NCBI RefSeq assembly: GCF_005222675.1
Contig: NZ_STGE01000044.1
Coordinates: 35,512 to 99,511, forward strand
Source of the DNA: Mycolicibacterium sp. CR10
Lineage (GTDB): Bacteria > Actinomycetota > Actinomycetes > Mycobacteriales > Mycobacteriaceae
Reading direction: 5' to 3'
DNA: 64,000 bases
The notes below the pieces were generated by a model. The model ran no database searches. It worked only from the letters and a program-made list of their open reading frames with translations, and was not told the origin of the DNA. Position 1 is the first letter of the stretch. Every line of letters starts with the position of its first letter. This document shows, one piece after another, positions 41,931-51,203 of the stretch. Both the position numbers and the translations under genes were made by a program.

Positions 41931-43389
41931 CGTGGAGGACCTCACCGGCGCGTCAGTGCTGGTCACGGGCGCGGGGATCACCGGCCGCGCCATTCTCGCC
42001 GCGCTGACCCCGCTCGGGGTGCGCGCGACGCTCACCGATGACAGCCCGACGGCGCTGACGTCATACGCCCAGAAGGGTGTGGCCGTCATCGACCCCGCCC
42101 ACGCCTGCGAGCGGATCTCCGATTTCGCGCTCGTCGTCACCAGCCCCGGATTCCCACCCACCGCGCCGGTGCTGGCGGCGGCCGCCGCCGCGGGCGTGCC
42201 GATCTGGGGTGACGTCGAACTGGCCTGGCGCCTGGACCGGTCGGGTCGGTTCGGTCCGCCCAGGAGGTGGTTGGTGGTCACCGGGACCAACGGAAAGACC
42301 ACGACGACGTCGATGTTGTTCGCGATGCTCGAGGCCGCGGGACTGCGCGCGGTGCTCTGCGGCAACATCGGTGACCCGGTTCTCGATCTGCTGGATCGGC
42401 CGATCGACGTGCTCGCCGTGGAGCTGTCCAGCTTCCAGCTGCACTGGGCGCCCTCACTGCGTCCGGAAGCGGGGGTGGTACTCAACGTCGCCGAGGACCA
42501 TCTGGACTGGCACGGCTCCATGGAGGCGTACGCGCAGGACAAGGCGCGGGCGCTGACGGGCCGGGTGGCCGTCGGCGGCCTCGACGACCCGGTGGCCGTC
42601 CGCCTGCTCGAGGAGTCCGCGGCCCCGCTCCGGGTCGGTTTCCGGTTGGGCGAGCCGGGGCCGGGCGAGGTGGGGGTCCGCGACGGGGCGCTCGTCGACA
42701 ACGCGTTCGGTCGTGGGTTGGTCCTCGCAGAGACGGACAGCATCCCGGTGGCGGGGCCGGTCGGTGTCCTCGACGCGCTGGCCGCGGCCAGCCTGGCCCG
42801 CGCCGTCGGGGTTCCGGCGGAGGCAATCGCCGGGGCGCTGGCGACCTTCCAGGTCGGCAGGCACCGGGCGGAGGTCGTCGCGGTCTCCGGCGGAATCACC
42901 TTCGTCGACGATTCCAAGGCAACCAATCCGCACGCCGCCCAGGCCTCGATCAGCGCCTTTCCCCGGGTGGTCTGGGTGGCAGGTGGGCTACTCAAGGGCG
43001 CCTCTGTCGACGGGATGGTCGCGGCGATCGCAGACCGACTGGCCGGGGCGGTGCTGATCGGCCGGGATCGGCGGGTCATCGACGAGGCGTTATCGCGACA
43101 CGCGCCGGATGTCCCCGTCGTCGAGGTTGTGACAGGGGAGGATTCTGGGGTGCTTGAGAAAGCTGAGCCAGATGAGTCTGGTGTTACTCGTGTGACTCGA
43201 ATGGTCGATGCGGATGGACGGCCGTTGGCGGAAGCCGTGATGACCGCGGTCGTCACCGCGGCACGCGACCTGGCCAGGCCGGGCGACACCGTGCTGCTTG
43301 CCCCGGCAGGCGCATCGTTCGACCAGTTCAGCGGCTACGGACAGCGCGGAGACCTGTTCGCTGCGGCCGTGCGCGCCGTTGTCGGTTGA
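41923..43389 (+). CDS. murD: UDP-MurNAc-L-alanine--D-glutamate ligase
   Basis: 488 residues. It adds D-glutamate to UDP-MurNAc-L-Ala. An N-terminal Rossmann domain (VLVTGAGITGRAIL) is followed by the P-loop GTNGKTTTTSM (about 122-132), ELSSFQLHW, NVAEDHLDWHGSM and DDSKATNPHAA. GTG 41923 overlaps mraY by 8 nt; GTG 41932 is also possible and would remove three residues. A segment near residues 405-430 (TGEDSGVLEKAEPDESG) is slightly longer than usual, perhaps a lineage-specific loop. Confidence 0.94.
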   Translation: MPDVEDLTGASVLVTGAGITGRAILAALTPLGVRATLTDDSPTALTSYAQKGVAVIDPAHACERISDFALVVTSPGFPPTAPVLAAAAAAGVPIWGDVELAWRLDRSGRFGPPRRWLVVTGTNGKTTTTSMLFAMLEAAGLRAVLCGNIGDPVLDLLDRPIDVLAVELSSFQLHWAPSLRPEAGVVLNVAEDHLDWHGSMEAYAQDKARALTGRVAVGGLDDPVAVRLLEESAAPLRVGFRLGEPGPGEVGVRDGALVDNAFGRGLVLAETDSIPVAGPVGVLDALAAASLARAVGVPAEAIAGALATFQVGRHRAEVVAVSGGITFVDDSKATNPHAAQASISAFPRVVWVAGGLLKGASVDGMVAAIADRLAGAVLIGRDRRVIDEALSRHAPDVPVVEVVTGEDSGVLEKAEPDESGVTRVTRMVDADGRPLAEAVMTAVVTAARDLARPGDTVLLAPAGASFDQFSGYGQRGDLFAAAVRAVVG

Positions 43390-43408
43390 GCGGGCAGGCA
43401 ATGACACT

Positions 43409-44944
43409 GTGAGCAGCATTCTCACCCGGTTGCGTAACCGTCGCGCCAACCCCGCCGCCGACGATGCGGTGCAGTCGACGGCGGCCACCGACTCAGCGAC
43501 GCGCGGGCCGCGCACCCGGTTCGGAGCCTGGCTCGGCCGGCCCATGACGTCGTTTCACCTGATCATCGCCGTCACGGCACTGCTCATCACGATGGGCCTG
43601 ACCATGGTGCTGTCGGCCTCGGGGGTGTACTCGTACGACACGGACGGCTCGCCGTGGGCGGTCTTCGGCAAGCAGGTGCTCTGGACGGTCATCGGACTCC
43701 TGGCGTTCTACGTCGCGATGAGGATGCCGGTGCAGGTGATGCGCAGGCTCGCCTTCTCGGGGTTCGCCTTCAGCGTCGTCCTGCTTGTCCTGGTGTTGAT
43801 TCCGGGGATCGGCAAGATCGCCAACGGGTCTCGTGGCTGGTTCGTGGTGGCAGGTTTCTCCATGCAGCCGTCCGAGTTGGCGAAGATCGCGCTGGCGATC
43901 TGGGGTGCTCACCTACTGGCCGCGCGTCGCATGGAACATGCGTCACTGCGCGAGATGTTGGTTCCGCTGGTGCCCGCCGCGGTGATCGCGCTGGCGTTGA
44001 TCGTCTCCCAGCCCGACCTGGGGCAGACGCTGTCGATGGGCGTGATCCTGCTCGGCCTGCTCTGGTACGCCGGCCTGCCGCTGCGGGTGTTCCTGAGCTC
44101 GTTGGGAGCGGTGGCGGTCTCGGGGTTGATCCTCGCGTTGTCGGAGGGCTACCGATCCGACCGTGTCCAGTCCTGGCTGAACCCGTCGGCAGACGCGCAG
44201 GGTTCGGGCTACCAGGCGCGCCAGGCCCGGTTTGCGCTCGCCAACGGCGGCGTCTTCGGCGACGGCCTGGGGCAGGGCACGGCCAAGTGGAACTACCTGC
44301 CCAACGCCCACAACGACTTCATCTTCGCGATCATCGGTGAGGAGCTGGGTTTCGTCGGGGCCGTCGGCCTGCTGTGCCTGTTCGGGCTGTTCGCCTACAC
44401 CGGTATGAGGATCGCGCGGCGCTCCGCCGACCCGTTCCTGCGATTGCTCACCGCCACCGCCACGCTGTGGATTTCTAGTCAGGTGTTCATCAACGTCGGC
44501 TACGTCGTCGGGTTGCTGCCGGTCACCGGGTTGCAGCTGCCGCTGATCTCGGCGGGTGGTACGTCGACCGCCACCACGCTGTTGATGATCGGCATCATGA
44601 CCAACGCCGCGCGCCACGAACCGGAGGCGGTCGCCGCGCTGCGCGCGGGTCGTGACGACACGGTGAACAGGCTGCTGCGGCTGCCGCTGCCCGCGCCGTA
44701 TGTGCCGACTCGCACGGAGGCGCTGCGTGACCGACTGAAGTCGCGTCCGGCCCGTCCGCCGAATCCTCCCGAGCAGAAGCAGGCCAAAAAGAAGGCCCGC
44801 GCTGCTGACCGCCGGGAGCCCCGTTCGGGACGCGCCGGAGGGAGGCAGCCGGTGGGGGCCGGACGGTCGTCGGTCGGATATGGTGCTGGCCAGCGCAAGC
44901 AGGGCCGATCGGCTCGCACACTGGAAGGTCAGCGTTACGGGTGA
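43409..44944 (+). CDS. ftsW: Septal peptidoglycan polymerase FtsW (SEDS)
   Basis: 511 residues. It polymerises lipid II at the septum together with PbpB. The SEDS family shows ten helices, the GIGKIANGSRGWFVVAGFSMQPSE motif in parts, QPDLGQT and the YLPNAHNDFIFAIIGEELGF loop, with the catalytic Asp in the fourth outside loop. A mycobacterial cytoplasmic C-terminal tail of about 100 residues is rich in Arg/Pro and ends ALEGQRYG, the region that binds FtsZ in M. tuberculosis. GTG 43409 is the start that gives the family N-terminus. It overlaps murG as GTGA. Confidence 0.94.
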   Translation: MSSILTRLRNRRANPAADDAVQSTAATDSATRGPRTRFGAWLGRPMTSFHLIIAVTALLITMGLTMVLSASGVYSYDTDGSPWAVFGKQVLWTVIGLLAFYVAMRMPVQVMRRLAFSGFAFSVVLLVLVLIPGIGKIANGSRGWFVVAGFSMQPSELAKIALAIWGAHLLAARRMEHASLREMLVPLVPAAVIALALIVSQPDLGQTLSMGVILLGLLWYAGLPLRVFLSSLGAVAVSGLILALSEGYRSDRVQSWLNPSADAQGSGYQARQARFALANGGVFGDGLGQGTAKWNYLPNAHNDFIFAIIGEELGFVGAVGLLCLFGLFAYTGMRIARRSADPFLRLLTATATLWISSQVFINVGYVVGLLPVTGLQLPLISAGGTSTATTLLMIGIMTNAARHEPEAVAALRAGRDDTVNRLLRLPLPAPYVPTRTEALRDRLKSRPARPPNPPEQKQAKKKARAADRREPRSGRAGGRQPVGAGRSSVGYGAGQRKQGRSARTLEGQRYG

Positions 44945-46116
44945 GCAAGGTGTGGGGACCTCCGGGGCCGGAGCGAACCGACGGAGGAGTTCCGGGGATC
45001 TCGGTGGTTCTCGCCGGCGGGGGCACGGCGGGCCACATCGAACCTGCGATGGCCGTCGCGGACGCCTTGACCGCACTGGACCCGGGGGTGCGTATCACCG
45101 CGCTGGGCACTGAACGCGGTCTGGAGATGCGCCTTGTCCCGGAACGCGGGTACCACCTCGAGCTCATCACCCCGGTGCCGCTGCCCCGTAAACCGTCGGG
45201 CGATCTGATCCGGTTGCCGGGACGGGTGCGGCGCGCGGTCCGACAAACCCGGGCAGTAATCGACGACGTCCACGCCGACGTCATCATCGGCTTCGGTGGA
45301 TATGTCGCCCTGCCCGCCTATCTCGCCGCGCGCAGCGTCCGGCCCGGACGGCGCGTCCCCGTGATCGTCCATGAGGCGAACGCGACGGCCGGTTGGGCCA
45401 ACAGGGTGGGTGCCCGGTCGGCGCGGCGGGTGCTCTCCGCAGTGCCCGATCCCGGCCTGCGCCACGTCGAGGTGGTGGGGGTCCCGGTGCGGGAGTCGAT
45501 CACCTCGCTGGACCGAATGGCGTTGCGCGCCCAGGCCCGTGCGCATTTCGGCTTCGCCGACGACGCCAGGGTGTTGTTGGTGTTCGGCGGGTCCCAAGGC
45601 GCCCAGTCTCTCAACCGGGCAGTGTCGGCGGCTGCGGAAGACCTTGCCAGGCAAGGCGTTTCGGTCCTTCATGCGCACGGGCCGAAGAACACTCTCGAGC
45701 TGCGCACCCCGGCCGCGGGGGACGCGCCCTACGTCGCGGTGCCCTATCTGAACCGGATGGATCTCGCCTACGCTGCGGCCGACCTCGCGATCTGCCGATC
45801 CGGGGCGATGACGGTCGCCGAGGTGACGGCGGTGGGTCTGCCCGCCGTGTACGTGCCACTGCCGATAGGCAATGGGGAACAGCGCCTCAACGCGCTGCCG
45901 GTGGTCGAGGCGGGGGGCGGCATCATCGTCGACGACCGCGACCTCACGCCGGCTTTCGTCGCCGACACCGTGGCCCCGCTGCTGACCGACGGGGCCAGGT
46001 TGACCGCGATGACGGCCGCGGCAAGGCTGGCGGGACACCCCGACGCGGCACGGCGGGTGGCCGAGGTGGCGCTGGACGTCGCCCGGGCAAGCCGCGACGA
46101 GCGGGTGCGACGGTGA
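44941..46116 (+). CDS. murG: Lipid II synthase, UDP-GlcNAc transferase
   Basis: 391 residues. A GT28 enzyme that adds GlcNAc to lipid I at the inner face of the membrane. The N-terminal GGGTAGHIEPAMAVAD loop, the FGGYVALPAYLAA and HEANATAGWANRV segments, the donor loop FGGSQGAQSLN and the CRSGAMTVAEVTAVGLPAVYVPLP signature (in parts) are all present. GTG 44941 overlaps ftsW by 4 nt, and its stop overlaps murC (GTGA). Confidence 0.96.
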   Translation: MSKVWGPPGPERTDGGVPGISVVLAGGGTAGHIEPAMAVADALTALDPGVRITALGTERGLEMRLVPERGYHLELITPVPLPRKPSGDLIRLPGRVRRAVRQTRAVIDDVHADVIIGFGGYVALPAYLAARSVRPGRRVPVIVHEANATAGWANRVGARSARRVLSAVPDPGLRHVEVVGVPVRESITSLDRMALRAQARAHFGFADDARVLLVFGGSQGAQSLNRAVSAAAEDLARQGVSVLHAHGPKNTLELRTPAAGDAPYVAVPYLNRMDLAYAAADLAICRSGAMTVAEVTAVGLPAVYVPLPIGNGEQRLNALPVVEAGGGIIVDDRDLTPAFVADTVAPLLTDGARLTAMTAAARLAGHPDAARRVAEVALDVARASRDERVRR

Positions 46117-47582
46117 GCGCCGCCGGGCCCGCGACGGATCTACCCGAGGAACTGCAGCGGGTGCACATGGTCGGCATCGGCGGTGCCGGAATGTCGGGCA
46201 TCGCGCGGATTCTGTTGGACCGCGGCGGCATGGTGTCGGGATCGGATGCCAAGGACTCGCGCGGGGTGATCGCGCTGCGGGCCCGCGGCGCCGCGATCCG
46301 GATCGGGCACGACGCGTCGTCGCTGGACATGTTGCCGGGTGGTCCGACGGCGGTGGTGACCACCCATGCGGCCATCCCGAAGACCAACCCGGAGCTCGTC
46401 GAGGCGCGCAGGCGCGGCATCCCGATCATTCTGCGACCCGCGGTGCTGGCGAAGCTGATGGTCGGGCACACCACGTTGATGGTGACGGGCACCCACGGTA
46501 AGACCACGACCACCTCCATGCTCATCGTGGCGTTGCAGCACAGCGGGTTCGATCCGTCGTTCGCGGTGGGGGGTGATCTCGGCGAAGCCGGCACCAACGC
46601 CCACCGGGGCAGCGGCACGTTCTTCGTCGCCGAGGGTGACGAGAGCGACGGGTCGCTGCTCGAATACCACCCGGACGTCGTGGTGGTCACCAACATCGAG
46701 GCCGATCACCTCGACTTCTTCGGCAGCGTCGAGGCCTACAGCGCCGTGTTCGACCAGTTCGTCGAACGCATCAAACCCGGTGGCGCACTGGTAGTTTGCG
46801 CCGATGACCCAGGTGCAGCCGCGCTGGCGGCACGCACCGATGAACTCGGGATCCGGGTGTTGCGGTACGGCAGCGAACCGGACCTGGACGTGACGCTGGT
46901 GGACTGGGCGCAGCAGGGGACCGGCGCCGTCGCGCAGATTGCGCTGCGCGGTGAGAGCCGGCCCCGGGTGATGCGGCTGTCGGTACCGGGGCGGCACATG
47001 GCGCTCAACGCGCTCGGTGCCCTGCTCGCGGCGCTCGAGGCCGGCGCCGAACCCGATATCGTGCTCGACGGCCTCGCCGGGTTCGAGGGAGTGCGCCGTC
47101 GCTTCGAGCTGGTCGGCACCGCCCACGGGGTCCGTGTCTTCGACGACTACGCGCACCACCCGACGGAGGTCAATGCCACGCTCACGGCGCTGCGTGCGGT
47201 GGCCGAACAGGACGGCGCCGGCCGCGCCATCGTGGTCTTCCAGCCGCACTTGTATTCCCGAACAAAGGATTTCGCCGCTCAGTTCGCGGCGGCACTGAGC
47301 ACCGCCGACGAGGTCTTCGTGCTCGATGTGTATGCCGCTCGGGAGCAGCCGATCGCCGGCGTCAGCGGCGCCACGATCGCCGACGCGGTGACAGCCGCTG
47401 TGACGTATGTCCCCGACTTCTCAGCGGTGCCCGCTCGGGTCGCGGCCGCGGCCGAACCGGGCGACGTGATCGTCACGATGGGCGCCGGTGATGTGACGAT
47501 GCTCGGCGGCGAGATCCTTGCCGCGCTGCGCGCCAAGGCCAACCGCGGCGCGCCGGGGGCACCGGGGATGGCCCAGCGATGA
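46113..47582 (+). CDS. murC: UDP-MurNAc--L-alanine ligase
   Basis: 489 residues. It makes the first peptide addition in peptidoglycan precursor synthesis, L-Ala to UDP-MurNAc. Motifs: VHMVGIGGAGMSGIARIL, the P-loop GTHGKTTTTSM (about 124-134), EGDESDGSLL, NIEADHLDFF, and FDDYAHHPTEV. The start GTG 46113 overlaps murG; the open frame upstream lies inside murG in another phase. The stop overlaps ftsQ as ATGA. Confidence 0.96.
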   Translation: MSAAGPATDLPEELQRVHMVGIGGAGMSGIARILLDRGGMVSGSDAKDSRGVIALRARGAAIRIGHDASSLDMLPGGPTAVVTTHAAIPKTNPELVEARRRGIPIILRPAVLAKLMVGHTTLMVTGTHGKTTTTSMLIVALQHSGFDPSFAVGGDLGEAGTNAHRGSGTFFVAEGDESDGSLLEYHPDVVVVTNIEADHLDFFGSVEAYSAVFDQFVERIKPGGALVVCADDPGAAALAARTDELGIRVLRYGSEPDLDVTLVDWAQQGTGAVAQIALRGESRPRVMRLSVPGRHMALNALGALLAALEAGAEPDIVLDGLAGFEGVRRRFELVGTAHGVRVFDDYAHHPTEVNATLTALRAVAEQDGAGRAIVVFQPHLYSRTKDFAAQFAAALSTADEVFVLDVYAAREQPIAGVSGATIADAVTAAVTYVPDFSAVPARVAAAAEPGDVIVTMGAGDVTMLGGEILAALRAKANRGAPGAPGMAQR

Positions 47583-48517
47583 CCGAATCAGGCCAGGAGC
47601 CCGAACCGGGTGAGACCGACACCGAACCCGACGCGGAACCTGGAACCGACGCGGAACCCGATACCGCCGCCGAACCCGCGGCGGAGCAGAAGTCGGACGA
47701 TGTCGAGGGTCCGCGTCGCCGCGCCCGGCGGGAGCGCGAGGAGCGTCGGGCGGCCCAGGCGAGGGCGACGGCGATCGAGGATGCGCGTCGGGAGGCCAAA
47801 CGGCGCGTGCTCCGGCGTCCCGAGCAGGAGGCCAAGACGCTCGGTCGCGGCACCGTCCGCGGGCTGAAGCTGCTGATGTGGACCGCCGTGATCGCCGTCC
47901 TCGTCGTGGGCCTCGGGCTGCTGCTGTACTTCACCCCGATCATGTCGGCGCGCAGCATCGTGGTCACCGGCCTGGGGGCGGTCACGCAGGACGAGGTGGT
48001 CGCCGCCGCGGGCGTGCCGCCGGGGACTCCGCTGCTGCAGGTCGACACCGACGCGGTGGCCGAGCGGGTGGCCGAGATCCGCCGGGTGGCTTCGGCCCGG
48101 GTGCAGCGCGAGTATCCGTCCACCCTGCGCGTCACTGTCGAGGAGCGGATCCCGATCGTGGTGCGGGACTACCCCGACGGGGTTCACCTGTTCGACCGGG
48201 ACGGTGTCGATTTCGCGACCGCGCCGCCACCGCCTGGCGTGCCCTACCTGGACACCGAGCATCCGGGCCCCACCGATCCGGCGACCAAGGCGGCGTTGGA
48301 GGTGATGACGTCGCTGCGACCGGAGGTGGCCAGCCAGGTGGGCCGGGTATCCGCGCCGTCGGTCGCGGCGATCACGCTGACCCTCATCGACGGCCGCGTC
48401 GTGGTGTGGGGGACCACCGACCGCACCGAGGAGAAGGCGCTCAAGCTCGCCGCGCTGCTCACCCAGCCGGGTCAGACCTACGACGTCTCCAGCCCGGATC
48501 TGCCGACCGTCAAGTAG
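47579..48517 (+). CDS. ftsQ: Divisome protein FtsQ (POTRA domain)
   Basis: 312 residues. A bitopic membrane protein bridging early and late divisome parts. An acidic then basic cytoplasmic tail of about 95 residues precedes one membrane helix (LLMWTAVIAVLVVGLGLLLYF in part, about 98-118). The POTRA domain (MSARSIVVTGLGAVTQDEVV..., about 121-190) and the beta domain follow. The acidic tail carries near-repeated ETDTEPDAEPGTDAEPDTAAEP units, longer than needed for function and probably variable. ATG 47579 overlaps murC. The next gene is on the opposite strand, so ftsQ ends the dense run of overlaps. Confidence 0.93.
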   Translation: MTESGQEPEPGETDTEPDAEPGTDAEPDTAAEPAAEQKSDDVEGPRRRARREREERRAAQARATAIEDARREAKRRVLRRPEQEAKTLGRGTVRGLKLLMWTAVIAVLVVGLGLLLYFTPIMSARSIVVTGLGAVTQDEVVAAAGVPPGTPLLQVDTDAVAERVAEIRRVASARVQREYPSTLRVTVEERIPIVVRDYPDGVHLFDRDGVDFATAPPPPGVPYLDTEHPGPTDPATKAALEVMTSLRPEVASQVGRVSAPSVAAITLTLIDGRVVVWGTTDRTEEKALKLAALLTQPGQTYDVSSPDLPTVK

Positions 48518-48524
48518 GCCGCGG

Positions 48525-49028
48525 TCAGACGGAGACGCACCACTGGTCGTTCTGCCGGAGCAGGGTGGCCCTGGTGATCTGGGTCTGCGGCGAGTTAGGG
48601 CTGAGCTCCATGTTCATCGTCAGATCGGCCGTCGCGGTGTCCCCGGTGACCACGATGTTGTCGATGCTGGCGAGGCGGACGGGGTTTCCCGGCATCGACT
48701 GGATCAACTGGGTGGTGGCGCCGGAGATCTGGTCGACCAGGCTCTGGCCGAATCCGTCGCCGCGCAGCGTCGACTCGATGTCGGTGCCGAACGTCGGCAA
48801 TCCCGGCTGGGGGCCCTGCGGACACGTGAGCTGCGCCGCCGTCGCCAGGTCCAGGGCGGAGCTCGCCTCGGCCTGGCGGGTGAGGACGTCCCGGATCTGC
48901 TCTTCGTCGGTCGGTACCGGCTGCACCGGCTCCACCGGCTGGGCCTGCGCCGCAGGCGCGACGGCTCCCAGGCCCAGGACAAGCGAGCCCGTGGCGACGA
49001 AAACTGCGGCGACGATGCGAGTGGTCAT
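48525..49028 (-). CDS. Secreted hypothetical protein between ftsQ and ftsZ
   Basis: 167 residues on the reverse strand inside the dcw cluster. A clear signal peptide (MTTRIVAAVFVATGSLVLGL, cleavage near AAQAQP, residue 27-30) is followed by a Pro/Gln/Val-rich start and a compact domain (DEEQIRDVLTRQAEASSALD, IESTLRGDGFGQSLVDQI, then VTGDTATADLTMN and WCVSV). Its shape resembles the secreted NTF2-like, low molecular weight antigen family of mycobacteria, but I cannot assign it. Two cysteines (about C69 and C165) could pair. AGGGGG precedes ATG 49028. It converges with ftsQ (7-nt gap) and diverges from ftsZ. Confidence 0.8.
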   Translation of the reverse strand: MTTRIVAAVFVATGSLVLGLGAVAPAAQAQPVEPVQPVPTDEEQIRDVLTRQAEASSALDLATAAQLTCPQGPQPGLPTFGTDIESTLRGDGFGQSLVDQISGATTQLIQSMPGNPVRLASIDNIVVTGDTATADLTMNMELSPNSPQTQITRATLLRQNDQWCVSV

Positions 49029-49281
49029 GGTGCCCCCTGGGCGGCTCGTGATGACGATGACGCTAGGCGGTCCACGCCCGTGCCGACACAGATTCGGCGC
49101 GTCGCCACGATTTTTGTCGTGTCGTTTCGGCGCGCCTGCCCGGCAAGCGTCGTACCCGGCCCTACCGTTCTGTTTGCGCGGAACAACTTGACATAACTCT
49201 AAGCCTCTTGTTGAGGTTGAGAGTTTGCCCCAGGGGAAATTCCCGCGCTCCATAGGCAAACCAGGCAGGAAGGGCGACCCG

Positions 49282-50439
49282 ATGACCCCCCCGCATAACT
49301 ACCTCGCTGTGATCAAGGTGGTCGGCATTGGCGGCGGCGGCGTCAATGCCGTCAACCGAATGATCGAACAGGGTCTCAAGGGCGTCGAGTTCATTGCGAT
49401 CAACACCGACGCTCAGGCGTTGTTGATGAGCGATGCCGACGTCAAACTCGACGTCGGGCGTGACTCGACGCGGGGGCTGGGCGCGGGCGCCGATCCCGAA
49501 GTCGGCCGCAAGGCCGCCGAGGACGCCAAGGACGATATCGAGGAGCTGCTGCGCGGCGCCGACATGGTGTTCGTCACCGCAGGCGAAGGCGGCGGCACCG
49601 GTACCGGCGGCGCGCCCGTCGTGGCGACGATCGCCCGCAAGCTCGGTGCGCTGACCGTCGGTGTGGTGACACGTCCGTTCTCGTTCGAGGGCAAGCGCCG
49701 CAGTAACCAGGCCTCCGACGGTATCGCCTCGCTACGCGAGAGTTGCGACACGCTGATCGTGATCCCCAACGACCGGCTGCTGCAGATGGGCGATGCTGCG
49801 GTGTCGCTGATGGACGCGTTCCGCAGTGCCGATGAGGTGCTGCTCAACGGCGTCCAGGGCATCACCGACCTGATCACCACCCCCGGCCTCATCAACGTCG
49901 ACTTCGCCGACGTCAAAGGCGTCATGAGTGGCGCGGGCACGGCGCTGATGGGCATCGGCTCGGCGCGCGGTGACGGCCGGGCGCTCAAGGCCGCCGAGAT
50001 CGCGATCAACTCGCCACTGCTCGAAGCCTCGATGGAGGGCGCCCAGGGCGTGCTGCTGTCGGTCGCCGGCGGCAGTGATCTGGGTCTGTTCGAGATCAAC
50101 GAGGCCGCGTCACTGGTCCAGGAGGCGGCACATCCCGAGGCCAACATCATCTTCGGCACCGTCATCGACGATTCGCTCGGTGACGAGGTCCGGGTAACAG
50201 TCATCGCCGCGGGCTTCGACGCGGCCGGCCCCGGACGTAAGCCGGTGACCGGTGAGAACGGTGCTGCCGCCTCGCCGATCGCGGCGGGTAAGGCGGGCAG
50301 GGTGAGCTCGTCGCTGTTCGAACCGTCGGACCCCGCGAGCGTGCCGGTGCACACCAACGGTGCAACTGTCCGGATCGGCGGTGACGACGGCGGAATCTCC
50401 GATGACGACGTCGACGTGCCGCCGTTCATGCGCCACTAA
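49282..50439 (+). CDS. ftsZ: Cell division GTPase FtsZ
   Basis: 385 residues. The tubulin homologue that forms the Z ring. The GTP-binding signature GGGTGTG is at 103-109, the synergy-loop NVDFADVKGVM region follows, and the conserved C-terminal peptide DDDVDVPPFMRH closes the protein, the docking site for SepF and FtsW. ATG 49282 has AGGAAGGG upstream and gives MTPPHNYLAVIKVVGIGGGG. The 253-bp leader contains a TTGACA hexamer (49188-49193) and an imperfect hairpin (49197-49223), so ftsZ has its own promoter(s), as in M. tuberculosis. Confidence 0.98.
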   Translation: MTPPHNYLAVIKVVGIGGGGVNAVNRMIEQGLKGVEFIAINTDAQALLMSDADVKLDVGRDSTRGLGAGADPEVGRKAAEDAKDDIEELLRGADMVFVTAGEGGGTGTGGAPVVATIARKLGALTVGVVTRPFSFEGKRRSNQASDGIASLRESCDTLIVIPNDRLLQMGDAAVSLMDAFRSADEVLLNGVQGITDLITTPGLINVDFADVKGVMSGAGTALMGIGSARGDGRALKAAEIAINSPLLEASMEGAQGVLLSVAGGSDLGLFEINEAASLVQEAAHPEANIIFGTVIDDSLGDEVRVTVIAAGFDAAGPGRKPVTGENGAAASPIAAGKAGRVSSSLFEPSDPASVPVHTNGATVRIGGDDGGISDDDVDVPPFMRH

Positions 50440-50459
50440 CACGCCGTACGGTCGCCACG

Positions 50460-51203
50460 GTGCCAGATCGCGCGTCTTCCGGCCGCGGGGTGACGTTCCG
50501 GGTGCGTCGGGTCACCACTACGCGCTCCGGTGGGGTGTCCACACCGCCGTTCGCCACCTTCAATCTCGGTGACCACGTGGGTGACGATCCGGCGGCCGTC
50601 GCCCAGAACCGTCGGCGCGTCGCCTCGGCCATTGGGCTGCGCAGCGACGGCATTGTATGGATGAACCAGGTGCACGGCACCAATGTCGAGGTCGTCGACA
50701 GCGGCGGCGACACGATCGACAAAACCGACGCCCTGGTGACCACGACACCGCTGCTGGCGCTCGCCGTGGTGACCGCCGACTGTGTGCCGGTATTGATGGC
50801 CGACGCGCGAGCGGGGGTGGTGGCGGCCGTCCATGCCGGCCGCGTGGGCGCGGCCCAGGGCATCGTGGCGCGGGCACTCGAGACCATGCTCGGGGTGGGC
50901 GCGCGCGTCAACGACGTCTCGGTGCTGCTCGGACCCGCGGTCAGCGGACGCAATTACGAGGTACCCGAGGAGATGGCCGCCGAGGTCGAGCTGGCGCTGC
51001 CTGGCAGTCGGACCACCACCCGGCGCGGGACCCCGGGGCTGGACCTACGCGCCGGAATCGCCGCGCAACTGCGCACTTTGGGGGTCTCCGCGATCGATGT
51101 CGATCCCCGCTGCACGGTCGAGGATCGCGACCTATTCAGCCACCGGCGCGACGCCCCGACCGGACGGATGGCGTCCCTGGTGTGGCTGGAGCCACGACCG
51201 TGA
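50460..51203 (+). CDS. pgeF: Peptidoglycan editing factor PgeF / YfiH-family protein
   Basis: 247 residues, corresponding to Rv2149c. The DUF152/YfiH family binds zinc or copper and has been described as a laccase-like multicopper oxidase, a purine nucleoside phosphorylase and, in E. coli, an editor that removes UDP-MurNAc-L-Ser errors. Metal and substrate motifs are visible: MNQVHG (His), VTADCVPVL (Cys) and AVHAGRVGA (His; HAGW in most members). The position next to the Mur genes favours the editing role. GTG 50460 starts the protein; the stop overlaps the next gene as GTGA. Confidence 0.88.
   Translation: MPDRASSGRGVTFRVRRVTTTRSGGVSTPPFATFNLGDHVGDDPAAVAQNRRRVASAIGLRSDGIVWMNQVHGTNVEVVDSGGDTIDKTDALVTTTPLLALAVVTADCVPVLMADARAGVVAAVHAGRVGAAQGIVARALETMLGVGARVNDVSVLLGPAVSGRNYEVPEEMAAEVELALPGSRTTTRRGTPGLDLRAGIAAQLRTLGVSAIDVDPRCTVEDRDLFSHRRDAPTGRMASLVWLEPRP

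Noticed and set aside
41097..43289. 730-codon open frame antisense to mraY and murD
   Set aside because: Ser/Thr/Pro-rich composition typical of a high-GC shadow frame; the forward genes carry all Mur motifs.
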